The position numbers were made by a program, and so were the translations under genes. A stretch of 64,000 nucleotides of DNA, taken from NCBI GenBank assembly GCA_016937995.1, contig JAFGVM010000057.1, positions 17,526 through 81,525 on the forward strand. Direction: 5' to 3'. Shown here in pieces: positions 63,701-64,000 of this stretch. The stretch is from Candidatus Delongbacteria bacterium (GTDB lineage Bacteria > UBA4055). The stretch's first letter is position 1; every line of letters begins with the position of its first letter. The notes beneath the pieces were generated by a model. It saw only the letters and a program-made list of their open reading frames with translations, searched no databases and was not told the DNA's origin.

Positions 63701-63863
63701 GGAAATGACAAGGGATGAGGGTAATTGTGAGATTGAGATATTGTTTTCAGATTCTTTTGAGATCGTGAAACCTGGAAAAAGTATTTTATTGACAAAAACT
63801 AATTTTGAAAAGATCAAAAAATTGCTGAAAGACCTACCGTTTTATTTCCAACCAAAGGAATAA
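60702..63863 (+). CDS. DnaE-like protein with lost polymerase active site
   Basis: 1053 residues. The order of bacterial Pol III alpha is kept: PHP domain (ALALTDHGNFSGIEEFY, residues 32-48), then the polymerase palm (HALGLTWSSPLY; SDKRDEFIEYVSGKFGKDKV) and fingers/HhH region near 780-850. But the PDxDxDF box reads PVINIII (375-381), the FDFLGL aspartate region reads NINIES, the GRGSxxGS loop reads GFVSDLF, and the PHP HxH is IYT. All three catalytic aspartates and the first PHP histidines are gone. It is probably not a polymerase; a scaffold or regulatory role is inferred. Confidence 0.8.
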   Translation: MPINIYTQYTKPEGSIKFDDLVAEAKKLGIDALALTDHGNFSGIEEFYNAALTAGIKPIIGIDVFCKLENEHFIRSIFYIKNETGYRSILDLISNFKLAEEGFYYFSVDYLKGLHDIIMMVNLFKTDHLSSLVKIDTDIEEIHTRLKYSDLRIKYYFQVIKDDSPGNSLITSNILEYAKDNEIELIAQNPVYYLKKGEEDVAEFMLKMGGILQEGKKDKNQYLGSLEDLAHFFPKGSIENKQKIIKECNFLISKLPIRYPDFELKTKIDYSFNETLKDMVWQRLEFTKNEEDREKLKDIIFAELAYIRKFNIADYIIFLKEFKEEYKQKFNGGIFFTGFVSDLFIAHALGLTWSSPLYITQAYHRSMLKSKKLHPVINIIIASDKRDEFIEYVSGKFGKDKVCYLSEYVRWHSLSLINTLVKEFKVDNSSKDVFIKHLSTLSKYGSIKDIMAQEDVKKLLVRHPEYKDIFAKAVKTDGCFKNYSTNSSQIVIGSKPIKELLPVSKTSNLESGVLRSFYDINTAKYFGVWNINIESHTYLSILAEATSLIESDKTKINELAKKLTERIKNEDTDLIPFFSYDVNRVRYLDFTKNYLLNLALYFEAGRSKLDIIFKDEKETPPLKKFENDLKITGGYVVFREQLFYVCEKLFPSQEFLSLKHGIYNSSIYNQFQFILDRHHDDKKNAQKITWLKKKVINSVFYASLSEISLKIFTSLKILDLKLSKPKKFYEIFFVKEVEKEGNWRKLLIDILQIGYKISKYNSQTIVKNIQLDKQNLEFKLPLYTVKGISHKVSDVLYEYFSSSGFLNFKGFLETIDKEVIKHNIVSLLIKVGFFDDYDSNRKQLLQINDIYFRELKNEAVQDELFSEGYVELQDDEVDDYSIFEKIELEKELVGFAISELSHTKEEFLSYIKFENNILISNILKFDAVRKEIYFFKDNQPIALNFNDEFILEESAFYKVWYSEENDITRYEVLENIYKDSAYVLYVSIPSTNKDILTGLLEMTRDEGNCEIEILFSDSFEIVKPGKSILLTKTNFEKIKKLLKDLPFYFQPKE

Positions 63864-63975
63864 AAATTATAATATCTTTCAAACTTTCTTTTGCTTGTAC
63901 GAAATATAGTGTTCCCCTGTTTTTAGGCACAAAATTTTCTTAAATTGTGTTAAAGAAACAGAGGAGAATCAAAAA

Positions 63976-64000
63976 ATGAACAAAAAGTCTCACTCATCAG
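63976..64000 (+). CDS. Start of the next gene (cut by window edge)
   Basis: ATG at 63976 with GAGGAG eight bases before it; reads MNKKSHSS and leaves the window. Too short to identify. The 112 bases before it show no clear promoter. Confidence 0.5.

Noticed and set aside
1..64000. tRNA, rRNA, CRISPR array or insertion sequence
   Set aside because: No T-loop GTTCRAATC with cloverleaf, no regular spacer array and no transposase seen in reading.

Overview
The window is a stretch of AT-rich bacterial chromosome with tightly packed genes, many overlapping by 1-20 bases. I see no rRNA, tRNA, CRISPR array, prophage or insertion sequence. The cell is a Gram-negative: it has LpxK for lipid A, TonB/ExbB/ExbD, a TonB-dependent receptor, several outer-membrane barrels and lipoproteins. 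A PorV/PorQ-like protein, a C10 peptidase carrying adhesin and Fn3 domains, a Thx-type 30S protein and a short RpoD of the Bacteroidetes/Chlorobi kind suggest an FCB-group lineage, perhaps an uncultured candidate phylum such as Delongbacteria or Cloacimonadota. This placement is inference from gene content. Clear promoters nevertheless look like ordinary TTGACA-N17/18-TATATT sites.

Layout. 1-7.1 kb: start of aspS (minus), a lipoprotein, then exbB-exbD-exbD-tonB, purD, a second tonB and two unknown envelope proteins. 7.2-13.3 kb: a UMF1-type transporter, metG, a repeat-rich gap, yraN, an aminotransferase, a small membrane protein and a YkgJ-type cysteine-cluster protein. 13.3-16.4 kb (minus): overlapping operon leuD-plsC-arsR-thioredoxin-like-GT2. 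16.5-19.2 kb: exported protein, rsgA, thx (minus), a two-helix membrane protein and an exported beta-sandwich protein. 19.2-24.1 kb (minus): ppdK, then SGNH hydrolase, thioredoxin, TM1266-like protein, VOC protein and thioredoxin-like protein. 24.6-30.8 kb: rpoD, valS, PorV-like/ssb operon and an orphan ABC ATPase. 31-35.8 kb: large C10 peptidase, small coiled-coil protein and HDOD protein. 35.9-40.3 kb (minus): hprK-EIIA(Man)-DUF3108-lpxK-Fe-S protein. 40.6-44.8 kb: folE, folM-like and folB, an outer-membrane protein, metK and a barrel protein.

44.9-57 kb is the most unusual part. A degenerate sulfatase-like protein is followed by an exported protein joining a CsgG/FlgT-like region to a barrel. 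Next come two close FlgT-N/LPP20-like paralogs (48.4 and 55.7 kb) that bracket a coupled five-gene operon: duplicated-domain lipoprotein, TonB-dependent receptor, TiaS-like DDTDN protein, 65-residue cysteine protein and ABC exporter with altered Q- and H-loops. That operon has a good promoter, a foldable leader in which CTCC can pair with a GGAG ribosome site, and a 40-codon upstream reading frame. It is my best candidate for an undescribed envelope or transport system. 57-64 kb: UvrD/PcrA helicase (minus), a UPF0158 protein, TsaC/YrdC and a DnaE-like protein that has lost the catalytic aspartates.

Intergenic DNA carries at least two repeat families. One has a CAACACGGAAT core accompanied by GC-rich hairpins; the other is a roughly 115-base element with a CTTAG/CTAAG hairpin lying between a gene and its terminator. 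All family names come from reading the proteins by eye, without database searches.
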